Source of the DNA: Phreatobacter sp. | GTDB lineage: Bacteria > Pseudomonadota > Alphaproteobacteria > Rhizobiales > Phreatobacteraceae | Direction: 5' to 3' | DNA: 64,000 nt | NCBI RefSeq assembly: GCF_022843985.1 | Contig: NZ_JALHMP010000007.1 | Location: forward strand, 124,001-188,000 | In this document: one piece after another, positions 1-8,053 of the stretch | Layout: the number at the start of each line of letters is the position of its first letter | Position numbering within the stretch: the first letter of the stretch is position 1 | Notes under the pieces: model-generated | Told to the model about the DNA's origin: nothing | The model's input: the letters and a program-made list of their open reading frames with translations, nothing else | Databases searched by the model: none | Position numbers and translations under genes: made by a program

Positions 1-333
1 GGGCCCGTCGACCCCTGGTCGCAACAGCCGCGGCCACAGCAGCGGCACTAGCAAGAACAAGCACGGCGAGAGCGGTTGGTACCAGCGCGGGATGCAGACG
101 ACCCGATAGCGGCGCCGGCAAATGAACCGCGCTTGCAAGGATGATCGCAGAGAAGACTGCGCAGGTTACAACAACAACAACCAAAACACCGCGGTCTTGC
201 GCAGAGCGAACGACTGTCTTTGCGCCTTCTTTAGAATTTATCAAATTCAAACCTCATTCTAGAGTGCGCTTTTCGCTTGACGTTCTCGTCTTTGTTGTTC
301 TTCAGATCATATTGTCCAACAAAGGGGAAGCGA
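1..333. other. Left edge, no gene assigned
   Basis: I assign no gene here. Plus-strand frame 1 is open from the window edge to a stop at 49-51 and frame 2 to a stop near 109-111, so either could be the tail of a gene that starts outside the window. The last 100 bases are AT-rich compared with the surroundings and hold a perfect palindrome at 234-248. They are the likely promoter region of the binding-protein gene that starts at 334. Confidence 0.5.
234..248. promoter_or_regulatory. 15-bp palindrome, candidate operator
   Basis: GAATTT-ATC-AAATTC is a perfect inverted repeat with 6-bp arms and a 3-bp centre. It lies about 85 bp upstream of the binding-protein start in an AT-rich patch. A regulator site is plausible, but no regulator gene is adjacent. 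Confidence 0.3.
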
Positions 334-1323
334 ATGGCGTCGATCAGGCCGTATCTGGACCGTCGTAATTTTATCATGGCCGGCATGGCTTCGCTCGCCA
401 TGCTCCCCACGCGCGCGCAGGCGGCCTGGCCAGACAAACCACTCCGGCTGATTACAGCCTCGGCTGCGTCCGGCAATGCCTATATCGTTGCGCAGGTCAT
501 TGCCGCCGAACTCGAGAAGCGGCTCGGCCAGCGAATCCTCCTGGAGGCTGTTCCGCAGAATTCGGGCATGCGCGCCACGGAAATGGTCTCCGGCGCGGCA
601 CCGGACGGCTATACCCTACTTGTCGGCACGTCATCGCAGCTCGTCTTCAACATGGCGACGTTCGATCCGATGCCGGTCGACCTGCCGCGAACGCTGCGCG
701 GCATTGCCATGATGAACGCGGTGCCGATGATCCTGACCGTCAAGGCGGACCATCCGGCCAGAACCATGCAGGACTACATTGCCTATCTGAAGGCCAACCC
801 CGGCAAAGTGCAGTATGGCTCCGGTCCGCTTGGTACCACCACGCATGTCACCGGCATGCTCTGGGCTCGCGCGGCCGGAATCGTGGTCGAGCATGTCCCT
901 TATAATGCTGGCTCGGATGCTATGAAGGACGTCATTGCCGGCCGCCTCGGCCACATGTTCGACGTGGCCGTCACCGCGATTCCGCAGCTGAAGTCCGGCG
1001 CGGTGCGCGGCCTTGCGATCACATCCAGGGAACGCAGCGCAGCTGCGCCCGATATCCCCACGGTCGCCGAGGCTGGACTGCCCGGTTTCGAGGCTCAAAC
1101 GTGGAATTCGATCGCTGCTCCGGCTGGTTTGCCCCAGGCCGTTGCCGAGCGCATCAATGCCGAGGTCGCCTCAGTGCTGGCGATGCCGGTTGTTCGCCAG
1201 CGGCTTGATGCCCTGGCGTCGACCTATTTCCCCGCCTGGAAGCCCTCCGAGGTCGACGCATTTTATGCAAGCGAGCGGACCAAGTGGATTCCCGTCGTCC
1301 GGGAGGCGATCGGCAGGAGGTAA
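334..1323 (+). CDS. Bug/TctC-family periplasmic solute-binding protein
   Basis: This 329-residue protein has the layout of the tripartite tricarboxylate transporter (TTT) binding subunits. It opens with a Tat-like signal: Arg10-Arg11 in a D-R-R-N-F-I context, a hydrophobic stretch, and a likely cut after Ala-Gln-Ala (28-30). The mature part has the family's N-terminal W-P-x-K-P-L-R-L-I segment, a G-Y-T-L-L-V-G segment, and a C-terminal L-P-G-F-E segment. The ATG at 334 follows AAAGGGGAA; an upstream in-frame start at 277 would place residues before the twin arginine and is less likely. No TctA or TctB membrane gene is nearby, so this is an orphan binding protein, common in this family. The ligand cannot be told from sequence; carboxylates are usual. 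Confidence 0.85.
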   Translation: MASIRPYLDRRNFIMAGMASLAMLPTRAQAAWPDKPLRLITASAASGNAYIVAQVIAAELEKRLGQRILLEAVPQNSGMRATEMVSGAAPDGYTLLVGTSSQLVFNMATFDPMPVDLPRTLRGIAMMNAVPMILTVKADHPARTMQDYIAYLKANPGKVQYGSGPLGTTTHVTGMLWARAAGIVVEHVPYNAGSDAMKDVIAGRLGHMFDVAVTAIPQLKSGAVRGLAITSRERSAAAPDIPTVAEAGLPGFEAQTWNSIAAPAGLPQAVAERINAEVASVLAMPVVRQRLDALASTYFPAWKPSEVDAFYASERTKWIPVVREAIGRR

Positions 1324-2080
1324 CGGACAGCGGCCATTCGCGGCGCGGGCGATTTTGTCCGCACCGCGAAGTCGCGGCCGAACGTCCTGGGACCGCGTTC
1401 TCCCCGGAGACATCGTTCGAGGCGCAAAGCCCGTCCGAGAGCAGACCCTGCGAGCCTCTGGGACCTGCACGCAACCGGAAGCCCGGCGTAGCTGGGCCTC
1501 CGCGCTTCGGGCCCCCTCAGACGCCATAAAGCCCGCGCAGGATGAATGCTCCCCGAGGATTCGCCCACGTGCCTATGACAAGACGCCGTTGCGGTCAGTG
1601 TGAGGGCAGATTGCGAAACATGGCCTGCCGCCGCGTTCGAAGCTCAGCTTACTGCGCGCCTGGCACTTCCGAGGTCGGCCGCCGCGCATGCTTGGAGAGC
1701 GGCAAGCGCGCGCTATTGGCGAAGGGGCGGATCTCCTCTGTGCCGTCCGCGGGACTTGAACGATCAAGGACGGCTTCGAATTCGTCCGCGAAGATCGTGA
1801 GATCTATGCGTTCCGCTCCCAACGTGACTTCGAGGCTCTGACCTCCGTTGGCTGAGGAAATCGTCATCGAAGCGATGTAGTGAGATAGTCCGGGGCAGCC
1901 GGCACGCTTGCTACCCTGGAAACTGCAACCCGGCTACCACCATGCCGCGCGACCACCGCAGTCAGCCCCCATGGCGCATGACCGGCCCTGATTTCCCCCG
2001 CCGCTGCATCGGTCCAGGGGAACGATGTCGAGGGCCAGCTGCCACACCAGCGGCCGGCTCCTCAGTACCGGTGCCATGGA
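1324..2080. other. Gene-poor, probably decayed stretch
   Basis: Short open frames occur on both strands but none has a good ribosome site or a recognisable domain. The best candidate is a 72-codon minus-strand ORF at 1649-1867, listed separately. The adjoining dadA remnant suggests the whole stretch is decayed sequence. Confidence 0.5.
1649..1867 (-). CDS. Small ORF of unknown origin, possibly a remnant
   Basis: The 72-residue product has a protein-like first half (S-L-E-V-T-L-G-A-E-R-I-D-L-T-I-F-A-D-E-F) and a low-complexity second half. No Shine-Dalgarno precedes the ATG, and the frame stays open upstream of it, so this may be an internal piece of a broken gene. I do not recognise the family. 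Confidence 0.2.
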   Translation of the reverse strand: MTISSANGGQSLEVTLGAERIDLTIFADEFEAVLDRSSPADGTEEIRPFANSARLPLSKHARRPTSEVPGAQ

Positions 2081-2381
2081 TCAGGCGTTGGGCCTGGCCG
2101 TCGCCAGCGCGCTGACGGCCTCCGCCGTTGCGGTCGACAATGTCCACCCCGGATGCCCGTGGCCCGTATTGTAGAGGACGCGCGGATCTCGCCCTCTCGT
2201 TACCCGCGGCATCATATCCGGCATCATCGGGCGCAGGCCGGCCCAAGGCACCGCCTGCCGCGTGCTCATGCCGGGAAAGTGGCGCCGGCACCAGGTGATG
2301 AGCGGGGCTGTAGGCGGTGGTCACACCGGTCCTGCCGCCGCCGATGACGGCGACGTTGATCGTGTCTGAAGTGGGCAACAC
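2081..2381 (-). pseudogene. D-amino-acid dehydrogenase (DadA-type) remnant with internal deletion
   Basis: Two pieces of a DadA-like FAD oxidoreductase lie next to each other in different frames. The first, from the ATG at 2381, reads I-N-V-A-V-I-G-G-G-R-T-G-V-T-T-A-Y, the N-terminal dinucleotide-binding fold. The second, in another frame from about 2269 to the stop at 2081, reads W-A-G-L-R-P-M and then N-T-G-H-G-H-P-G-W-T-L, the conserved C-terminal signature. Intact proteins of this kind are about 410-430 residues, so roughly 300 codons between the pieces are gone. It sits divergent from glycerate kinase. Confidence 0.75.
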
Positions 2382-2544
2382 GGGTCTCCTCCCGCACGCG
2401 GCGGCCCGTCAGCCGAACAAGGACCGACCGCCGGTCGTCTGTCGTTGCGCCGCCTGTCGACAAACATTTCTGGTCGCCCGCGGAATAGACCACCTGCGCC
2501 CTTCGTTGTCGGTGCAGTTCGCTCAAGCGAGGACTTGCACCGTG

Positions 2545-3747
2545 ATGCCGCTCCGTATCGTCGTGGCCCCCTCGGGCTTCAAGGAATGTCTGCCGGCCGA
2601 GGCCGTCGCACGGGCGATCGCGCGGGGTGTCCGTGCCGCCGCGCCAGATGCCCGGGTTGTCGAACTGCCGCTCGTTGACGGCGGCGAGGGATTTGCCAGT
2701 GCTCTCGTGACGCTCACCGGCGGCGTTCATCGCCTGTCCTCCGTTCGGGGCCCCCTCGGCGAGCCGGTCGAGGCCGCTTGGGGGTTCCTGGGGGCGCCGA
2801 ACACGGCCACCGCCGTCATCGACATGGCGTCGGCTGCCGGTCTCCGCCTTGTGCCGAGGAACCGCCGCGATCCGCTGGCGACGAGCACCTATGGCGTCGG
2901 CCAGCTCATCCGTGCTGCGCTTGATGCCGGCGCGCGCACCATCCTGATCGGCTGCGGCGATTCCGGAACCAACGACGCGGGCAGTGGCATGGCGGAGGCG
3001 CTCGGCATCAGGCTTCTCGACCGCAACCGCCGCGTGATCCGACCCGGGGGCGCCGGGCTTCTCGACCTCGTCGATATCGACATGGCGGGGGCCGACCCGC
3101 GCCTCGCATCGACGACGATCGAGGTGGCCTGCAACATCGAGAACCTGTTGCTCGGGCCGGGTGGGGTCGCACGCGTGTTCGGCCCGCAAAAGGGCGCATC
3201 GCCCGCGGCCGTCCGCTTCCTCGAAGAAGGTCTGCACAACTTCGCAGCCCGGGTGGAGCAGGCGACGGGTATCGATGTCAGTCTCCTGCCCGGGGCCGGG
3301 GCCTCGGGCGGGCTCGGCGCGGGGCTGGCTGCCCTTCTCGGTGCCCGTCTGTGCCCGCGCTACGATGTGCTCGCGCGGTTCATTGATCTTGACGCTCATC
3401 TGGCCGAGGCCGACCTGATCTTCACCGCCGAAGGTGGTCTTGATGGTCAGAGCCTGCGCGGCAAGATTCCGGCCGAGGTCGGCCGGCGTGCCCAACGCCT
3501 CGGTATCCCGGTTGTGGCGCTGGCCGGCACGATCGGTGAGGAGGCCGACATACTGCGCAACCATGGCATCGGCGCCTATTTCTCCACCGTTCCGGCCCCC
3601 TGCGACCTCGCCGAGGCCATGGCCGCCGCCGATGGCGATCTCGCGCGTTGTGCCGAGAACATCATGCGCACCTTCGTCATGTCCATGCAGGTGGCCATGG
3701 CCGCCATGGCGCGCCGATCCGCGCTGACCTCCATCGGGTCACCATGA
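2545..3747 (+). CDS. glxK: Glycerate kinase (GlxK/GarK type)
   Basis: The 400-residue product matches the GarK/GlxK family of glycerate 2-kinases, which phosphorylate D-glycerate with ATP. It begins L-R-I-V-V-A-P-S-G-F-K-E and contains the family glycine-rich segment G-C-G-D-S-G-T-N-D-A-G-S-G-M and a later G-A-G-A-S-G-G-L-G-A-G loop. The usual length is about 380, so the C-terminus carries a short extra tail. I chose the ATG at 2545; a GTG one codon earlier is also possible, and longer starts add unlike sequence. The stop overlaps the next gene's start (ATGA), so the two are translationally coupled. Coupling to a carboxylate transporter suggests uptake and use of glycerate or a precursor such as glucarate or glyoxylate-derived compounds; that is inference. 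Confidence 0.88.
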   Translation: MPLRIVVAPSGFKECLPAEAVARAIARGVRAAAPDARVVELPLVDGGEGFASALVTLTGGVHRLSSVRGPLGEPVEAAWGFLGAPNTATAVIDMASAAGLRLVPRNRRDPLATSTYGVGQLIRAALDAGARTILIGCGDSGTNDAGSGMAEALGIRLLDRNRRVIRPGGAGLLDLVDIDMAGADPRLASTTIEVACNIENLLLGPGGVARVFGPQKGASPAAVRFLEEGLHNFAARVEQATGIDVSLLPGAGASGGLGAGLAALLGARLCPRYDVLARFIDLDAHLAEADLIFTAEGGLDGQSLRGKIPAEVGRRAQRLGIPVVALAGTIGEEADILRNHGIGAYFSTVPAPCDLAEAMAAADGDLARCAENIMRTFVMSMQVAMAAMARRSALTSIGSP

Positions 3748-5108
3748 CACCAGGCGTCCTGGCGGCTTCCACCGGCGCTGCCGTGCTGGCGGGACTCCTC
3801 GCCGTACCCCTGTCCCCCGCCATGATGGCGGTGCTCGTCTTCGGAACGGCGTCCCTGTTCTGGGCCGGTACAGCCCTGCCAGCCTGGGGCGTCGGCCTCG
3901 CGGCGACGATGGTCCTCGTCGTCAAGGGCGTCTTGCCGGAGGCCGCCGCGCTTGCGGTCCTGCGATCCGACGCGCTGTGGCTGGTGATCGGCGCCTTCGT
4001 CATGGGCGAAGCGGCCGTTGCCGTCGGGCTCGCGGGGCGCATCGCCGCCTGGGGCAGCCGCAGAACGCGCCGCGCCGACCAGCTGTTCTGGCTCGTCACC
4101 CTCGTCCTGCTGCCGGTCACCTTTCTGATTCCATCGACCTCGGCACGCGCCGCCGTGGCTTTGCCTCTCCACCGCAACCTGTCGGCACGGCTGGACCCGG
4201 CGGCGGCGCGCGCCCTGGGCCTGCTGATACCTTGCGTCGTTCTGGCGACCACCATCGCGGCCCTGACCGGTGCGGCATCCCATCTTGTCGCCAATGATCT
4301 TCTGACCACGATGGGCTTCGCACCTGTCGGCTATGGCGCCTGGATCGTTCATGGGCTGCCCTTTGCGGCAATGGCCGGCGCTGCGACATGTTTCGTGGTC
4401 ATGCAGCTCGGCCTGACCCGGCCAGAGCGAAAGGCTCCCCTCGCTGAGGACCGCAGCGTTCCCTTGCCCTGGACAGCCGCCGAGCGTCGCGTGGCGGCAG
4501 TTTGGCTCATGATCCTCGCCTTCTGGTTCACATCGCCCTGGCATCACCTGCCGATGGGGCTCGGCGCCACGGCGGGCGCGGTTCTCATCGTCTGGCCGCT
4601 GCGCATCCTTGCCTGGCGACGGGCAATGGCCGCGATCGCTTGGGACCTCGTTGCCTTCATGGCGGCTGCGCTGCTGCTGGCGACGGCGCTGATCGAGACC
4701 GGCGCGGCGGCGGGCCTGACGGCGGGTATCCGTCCCTGGCTGGAAGGCCTCGGGACCCTGGGGCTACCGGCTGCCATCGGTGGCTTGGCGCTGGTCACGC
4801 TCGGCTCGCACCTGCTGATCACCTCCCATACCGCGCGCGCCGCCATCCTTGTGCCGGCGGTGATCGTCACAGCGCCGGCGCTTGGACTTCACCCGACTGC
4901 GGCCGTGTTCATCGCCACGGTCGGCATGAATTTCTGCATGACCCTTCCCGTCAGTTCCAAGGCCCTGATGATCTATCATACCGGCCCGGGCGGCTTCGAC
5001 CGCGGGCTTCTCCTGCGCGCGAGCCTCGTGCTCGCGATGGTGCACCTCGGGCTGATCCTTGCCTTCTCGGCGACCTGGTGGCGTTGGACCGGACTGATCC
5101 AGGGGTGA
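3744..5108 (+). CDS. DASS/SLC13-family anion transporter
   Basis: The 454-residue protein is almost wholly hydrophobic, with about 11-12 membrane segments, and fits the divalent anion:Na+ symporter family (also related to ArsB/CitT). Two repeat-related S-x-T loops that form the substrate and sodium sites in this family are visible: S-T-S-A-R-A near residue 130 and S-H-T-A-R-A near residue 360. The start overlaps the glycerate kinase stop by 4 bases. Substrate is unknown; given the neighbour, a small carboxylate such as glycerate is the simplest guess. The gene ends directly against the convergent anti-sigma gene with no spacer. Confidence 0.8.
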   Translation: MTPGVLAASTGAAVLAGLLAVPLSPAMMAVLVFGTASLFWAGTALPAWGVGLAATMVLVVKGVLPEAAALAVLRSDALWLVIGAFVMGEAAVAVGLAGRIAAWGSRRTRRADQLFWLVTLVLLPVTFLIPSTSARAAVALPLHRNLSARLDPAAARALGLLIPCVVLATTIAALTGAASHLVANDLLTTMGFAPVGYGAWIVHGLPFAAMAGAATCFVVMQLGLTRPERKAPLAEDRSVPLPWTAAERRVAAVWLMILAFWFTSPWHHLPMGLGATAGAVLIVWPLRILAWRRAMAAIAWDLVAFMAAALLLATALIETGAAAGLTAGIRPWLEGLGTLGLPAAIGGLALVTLGSHLLITSHTARAAILVPAVIVTAPALGLHPTAAVFIATVGMNFCMTLPVSSKALMIYHTGPGGFDRGLLLRASLVLAMVHLGLILAFSATWWRWTGLIQG

Positions 5109-5840
5109 TCAGTCGCCGGCCCAGCGCCGTTCGATCAACCGCTTCACCTCATCGGCAGGCAGCGGGTCGCTGGCCTCGGCGGCGTCGAGAAAGGCGTCCA
5201 CGGGCCGGATCGCACCTGCGGGCACAAAGGTGTCGCCTTCCGGCGCGGCCGCCATCACCTGGACCTGCCACGCCCCGGCGATGCGGCAGGCGAGGCCGTC
5301 ATAAGGGCGGGCGCCGCTCGTTGTCAGGGTGAAGCTGCGGCAAAGGCCCGCCCGCGTCCTCACCGTGTGGCGAAGGGCGACGGTGGCTGCCGGGGCAGGG
5401 GCTCCGCTGCTGCCATCGGCGAGCGTGGCGAGGGGCGTCTCGAGGGCTGCTGCGAGCGACGTCGGCGTCCACGACGGAGGCGACATCGGCCGCAGTGCCA
5501 ACCATGTGGCCGAAGCACCCAGGATGAGGCCGCCCAGGGCCGCGGCCATGGGAACGGTCCGACGCCCAGGCCGTGCGACCGCGGTGGCCGTGATCGACGG
5601 CGCCGGTTCCAGGCCGCCGCCAGACATGACAAAGCGCGTCAATGATGGCGGCACGGGTTCCGCCATGACCGGTGAGAACGCATCCTTGAGCCGGGCGCGC
5701 GTCGTCCTGAACAAATCCACACGGGCCGCGAGATGCGGATCATCGGCGAGGGCCTCGGTGATCGACATGGCCTTGGCCAGATCCAGCTCGCCATCGACAT
5801 AGGCGACAAGCTCTTCGTCCGAAGGGTGAAGGGTCGCCAT
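5109..5840 (-). CDS. Membrane anti-sigma factor (RsiW/RskA-like)
   Basis: The 243-residue protein has the layout of a single-pass anti-sigma factor: a cytoplasmic N-terminal domain (H-P-S-D-E-E-L-V-A-Y-V-D-G-E-L-D, residues 5-20) of the type that clamps an ECF sigma factor, one membrane span near residues 96-117, and a periplasmic C-terminal domain. The N-terminal domain lacks the H-x3-C-x2-C zinc ligands, so it belongs to the non-zinc class. It starts 1 base after the sigma stop, so the two are one operon. The divergent subtilase could act in the same periplasmic compartment as its C-terminal domain, but no cleavage site can be read. Confidence 0.8.
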   Translation of the reverse strand: MATLHPSDEELVAYVDGELDLAKAMSITEALADDPHLAARVDLFRTTRARLKDAFSPVMAEPVPPSLTRFVMSGGGLEPAPSITATAVARPGRRTVPMAAALGGLILGASATWLALRPMSPPSWTPTSLAAALETPLATLADGSSGAPAPAATVALRHTVRTRAGLCRSFTLTTSGARPYDGLACRIAGAWQVQVMAAAPEGDTFVPAGAIRPVDAFLDAAEASDPLPADEVKRLIERRWAGD

Positions 5841-5841
5841 C

Positions 5842-6366
5842 TCAACCTCCCAATCTGCCGTCTGCTGCGCCGCCTGCCGGCTGTAGCAGCGCTCCGAGAG
5901 CCGTCCGCGCCCGCGACAGGCGGCTCATCACTGTTCCCATCGGGATCGCCAAGATGTCGGCGACCTCGCGGTAGCTCATGTCCTCGATGCAGACGAGTGA
6001 GACCACGCTGCGCTGCTCTGATGGGAGTTGCTCCAGCGCCCGCAGGATTTGCTGCATCGACAATCGGGCGAGCGCGGACCGTTCTCCGTCCTCGCCGGCG
6101 AGATCGTGGACCTCGTCGACCGGCACTTCGGTTCCCCGCGGCTTGGCCTTCCGAATTTCGTCGATCCAGAGGTTCTGCATGATGCGATAGAGCCACGAGT
6201 CCAGTCGTGTCCCAGGTTCCCAGTTGCCTGCTGATCTCAGCGCTCGCTCGCATGTGGCCTGAACCAGGTCGTCGGCCCTGTCGCGGGATCCTGTCAGCGA
6301 CAGGGCGAAGCGCCTCAGTCTGGGCAGCATCGTGACCACCTGCAGCCTTATGTCGACGTTCATCAT
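5842..6366 (-). CDS. ECF-family RNA polymerase sigma factor
   Basis: This 174-residue protein has sigma region 2 (about residues 10-75, with L-P-R-L-R-R-F-A-L-S-L-T and D-L-V-Q-A-T-C-E-R-A) and region 4 (about 105-158, with L-E-Q-L-P-S-E-Q-R-S-V-V-S-L and a helix-turn-helix S-Y-R-E-V-A-D-I-L-A-I-P-M-G-T-V-M-S-R). Region 3 is absent, as expected for ECF sigmas. The ATG at 6366 has AGGGA about 5 bases upstream; a second ATG follows at once. It is first in a two-gene operon with the anti-sigma gene. A GGAAT-N16-CGTT element upstream on this strand suggests it controls its own transcription. Confidence 0.92.
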   Translation of the reverse strand: MMNVDIRLQVVTMLPRLRRFALSLTGSRDRADDLVQATCERALRSAGNWEPGTRLDSWLYRIMQNLWIDEIRKAKPRGTEVPVDEVHDLAGEDGERSALARLSMQQILRALEQLPSEQRSVVSLVCIEDMSYREVADILAIPMGTVMSRLSRARTALGALLQPAGGAADGRLGG

Positions 6367-6415
6367 CGTCCCTGAGGCGACCTGTCCGCGCGGCGCCGCG
6401 CCCTATATCGTCGAC

Positions 6416-6440
6416 AACGGCGTATCGCGGGAATTATTCC
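6416..6440 (-). promoter_or_regulatory. ECF-type promoter of the sigma/anti-sigma operon
   Basis: On the minus strand, GGAAT (6440-6436), 16 bases, then CGTT (6419-6416). This resembles the alphaproteobacterial ECF promoter form GGAAC-N16/17-CGTT. It would start RNA about 45 bases before the sigma ATG. Its -35 element overlaps that of the subtilase promoter. Confidence 0.6.
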
Positions 6441-6454
6441 CGCTGTGTCACGTT
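6430..6454 (+). promoter_or_regulatory. ECF-type promoter of the subtilase gene
   Basis: On the plus strand, GGAAT (6430-6434), 16 bases, then CGTT (6451-6454), with the same spacing as the promoter on the other strand. The two -35 boxes lie in the perfect palindrome GCGGGAATTATTCCCGC (6427-6443). The expected RNA start near 6460 fits translation from the ATG at 6489. Confidence 0.6.
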
Positions 6455-6488
6455 GTCGTTGTCATTTGTCCATCTGGCGGGAAATGCG

Positions 6489-7808
6489 ATGCTTGTCACC
6501 ATGCTGCGATCCGTCTTCCCGCGCCTTCTGTCGGCGGCTGCCGCGCCCTTCAGGGTGCCGGCCATGGTTGTCGCCCTCGCCTTCGTCCAGATCGCGCTGC
6601 CGGTCGCGATCCTCGCCACCGGGTCCCACCAGGCCTGGGCCGACGATGACGATGACGATGACGATGATCGGCCGCGTCGCCGCGTGATCATCGAACAACG
6701 CCAGCAGCCTGTCACGCCCCGCCGCGAGGCGCGCCGGCCCGCAAGGACCGCCTTGGAATTCGTCGCCTATCTGCCGACCGGCACCAGCCCTGTCATCCTT
6801 CAACAGGCGGGTTTCGTCATTACCGGGCGCCGCGCCGTCGGGGCACTGGGGCGCGACCTGGTGAGGCTCCGCAGCATCCGCCGGGAGAGCACCGAGGCGG
6901 CCTTGCGGCGGCTGCGCGCGATAACGCCGGTCGGACTGGCCGACCGCAACCGCATCTATCGCCCGTCACGCTTCGATTGTTCGGCAGCCGGATGTGGCGC
7001 CTTCGCCATGATCGACTGGCCGAACCCGCCGACAACCTGTCCGGTCGAAGCGACCATTGGCATGATCGATACGGCCGTCGACGCCGCGCATCCGGCTTTC
7101 CGTCAAGGCGCCGTCGAGGTGCTCACTGTCAGGGCGCCCGATCGCGGGCCGTCTTCGGACCGCCATGGGACTGCCGTAGCTGCGCTGCTGGTGGGCCAGG
7201 CCGATAGCGAGCATCCCGGCCTCCTGCCACGGGCACGCCTGGTATCCGTGGATGTTTTCCACCGTGGTGGCGACGGTCGCGACGTGACTGATACCTTCGA
7301 TCTCGTCGGCGGCCTCGACGCCCTGATGGCCCGCGGCATCCGCATTGCCAATCTCAGCCTCTCCGGACCGGACAGTCCGCTGCTGCGGGAAGCGGTCGAG
7401 GCGGCGATCGGCAGGGGAATGGTGCTCGTTGCCGCAGCCGGAAACGAGGGTCCGGCGGCCCGCCCTCTCTACCCTGCCGCCTATGCCGGCGTCATTGCAG
7501 TGACCGCCGTCGACCGCGACGGCCGGGTCTTCCGCCGTGCCAATCGCGGCAATCATATCGCCTTTGCGGCCCCTGGCGTGAATCTCGTGCTGGCAGAGAC
7601 GCGCGGGCGTGCGCGTCCCCAGTCGGGAACGTCGTTCGCTGCGCCCTTCGTCACCGCGGCGGCCTCGCTCGTCACCAGGTCCGGCGCTGCCGGTGTCGAT
7701 GCGGTCGTTGATGCCCTGCGGAAAGCTGCCACGGATATCGGCGCACCTGGCCGGGATCCCCTCACGGGCTGGGGGTTGATCAGGCGACCGGCGGCGTGCA
7801 CGTCCTGA
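6489..7808 (+). CDS. Exported subtilisin-like serine protease (S8 family)
   Basis: The 439-residue protein shows the S8 catalytic triad: Asp194 in G-M-I-D-T-A-V-D, His226 in R-H-G-T-A-V-A, and Ser382 in S-G-T-S-F-A-A-P, with the oxyanion Asn in A-A-A-G-N-E-G. An N-terminal hydrophobic segment ends in A-W-A, followed by nine aspartates encoded by four GACGAT repeats plus GAT. I chose the ATG at 6489 (GGCGGGA upstream); an in-frame TTG at 6453 lies inside the promoter. Residues about 60-150 form a propeptide-like domain. Divergent from an ECF sigma/anti-sigma pair and sharing a mirror promoter with it, it is probably a member of that sigma regulon. A role in signalling through the anti-sigma factor is possible but unproven. 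Confidence 0.88.
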   Translation: MLVTMLRSVFPRLLSAAAAPFRVPAMVVALAFVQIALPVAILATGSHQAWADDDDDDDDDRPRRRVIIEQRQQPVTPRREARRPARTALEFVAYLPTGTSPVILQQAGFVITGRRAVGALGRDLVRLRSIRRESTEAALRRLRAITPVGLADRNRIYRPSRFDCSAAGCGAFAMIDWPNPPTTCPVEATIGMIDTAVDAAHPAFRQGAVEVLTVRAPDRGPSSDRHGTAVAALLVGQADSEHPGLLPRARLVSVDVFHRGGDGRDVTDTFDLVGGLDALMARGIRIANLSLSGPDSPLLREAVEAAIGRGMVLVAAAGNEGPAARPLYPAAYAGVIAVTAVDRDGRVFRRANRGNHIAFAAPGVNLVLAETRGRARPQSGTSFAAPFVTAAASLVTRSGAAGVDAVVDALRKAATDIGAPGRDPLTGWGLIRRPAACTS

Positions 7809-8053
7809 ATTGTCGTAAACGCCACAGGCGCTTTGCGATGTCCAGGGGATGTCGAGGGTCGACCAGGTGTTTGCTCCCACGGTTTGTTGATGCGGCTCTT
7901 CGACGGCATGGAAGGAAGCGTAGTGGCAGATACGGGCCCACACCAGCTCCGCGCTGCCATTGCGGATCTTCAACCCAGGCCCGGAAGCGGGCATTCGATT
8001 GAACTCAATCACCGAAAAAACAAAGGCTACTATTTCCCCGGCGGGCGGATGCT
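7809..8053. other. Intergenic, convergent genes
   Basis: This gap separates the subtilase from the convergent kdpE gene. I see no gene. A T-rich run near 8016-8030 lies downstream of kdpE on the minus strand, but no convincing stem precedes it. Confidence 0.5.

Noticed and set aside
7809-7845. GCC-ACA-GGC hairpin after the subtilase stop
   Set aside because: The stem is short and imperfect with no T-run, so it is not a convincing terminator.
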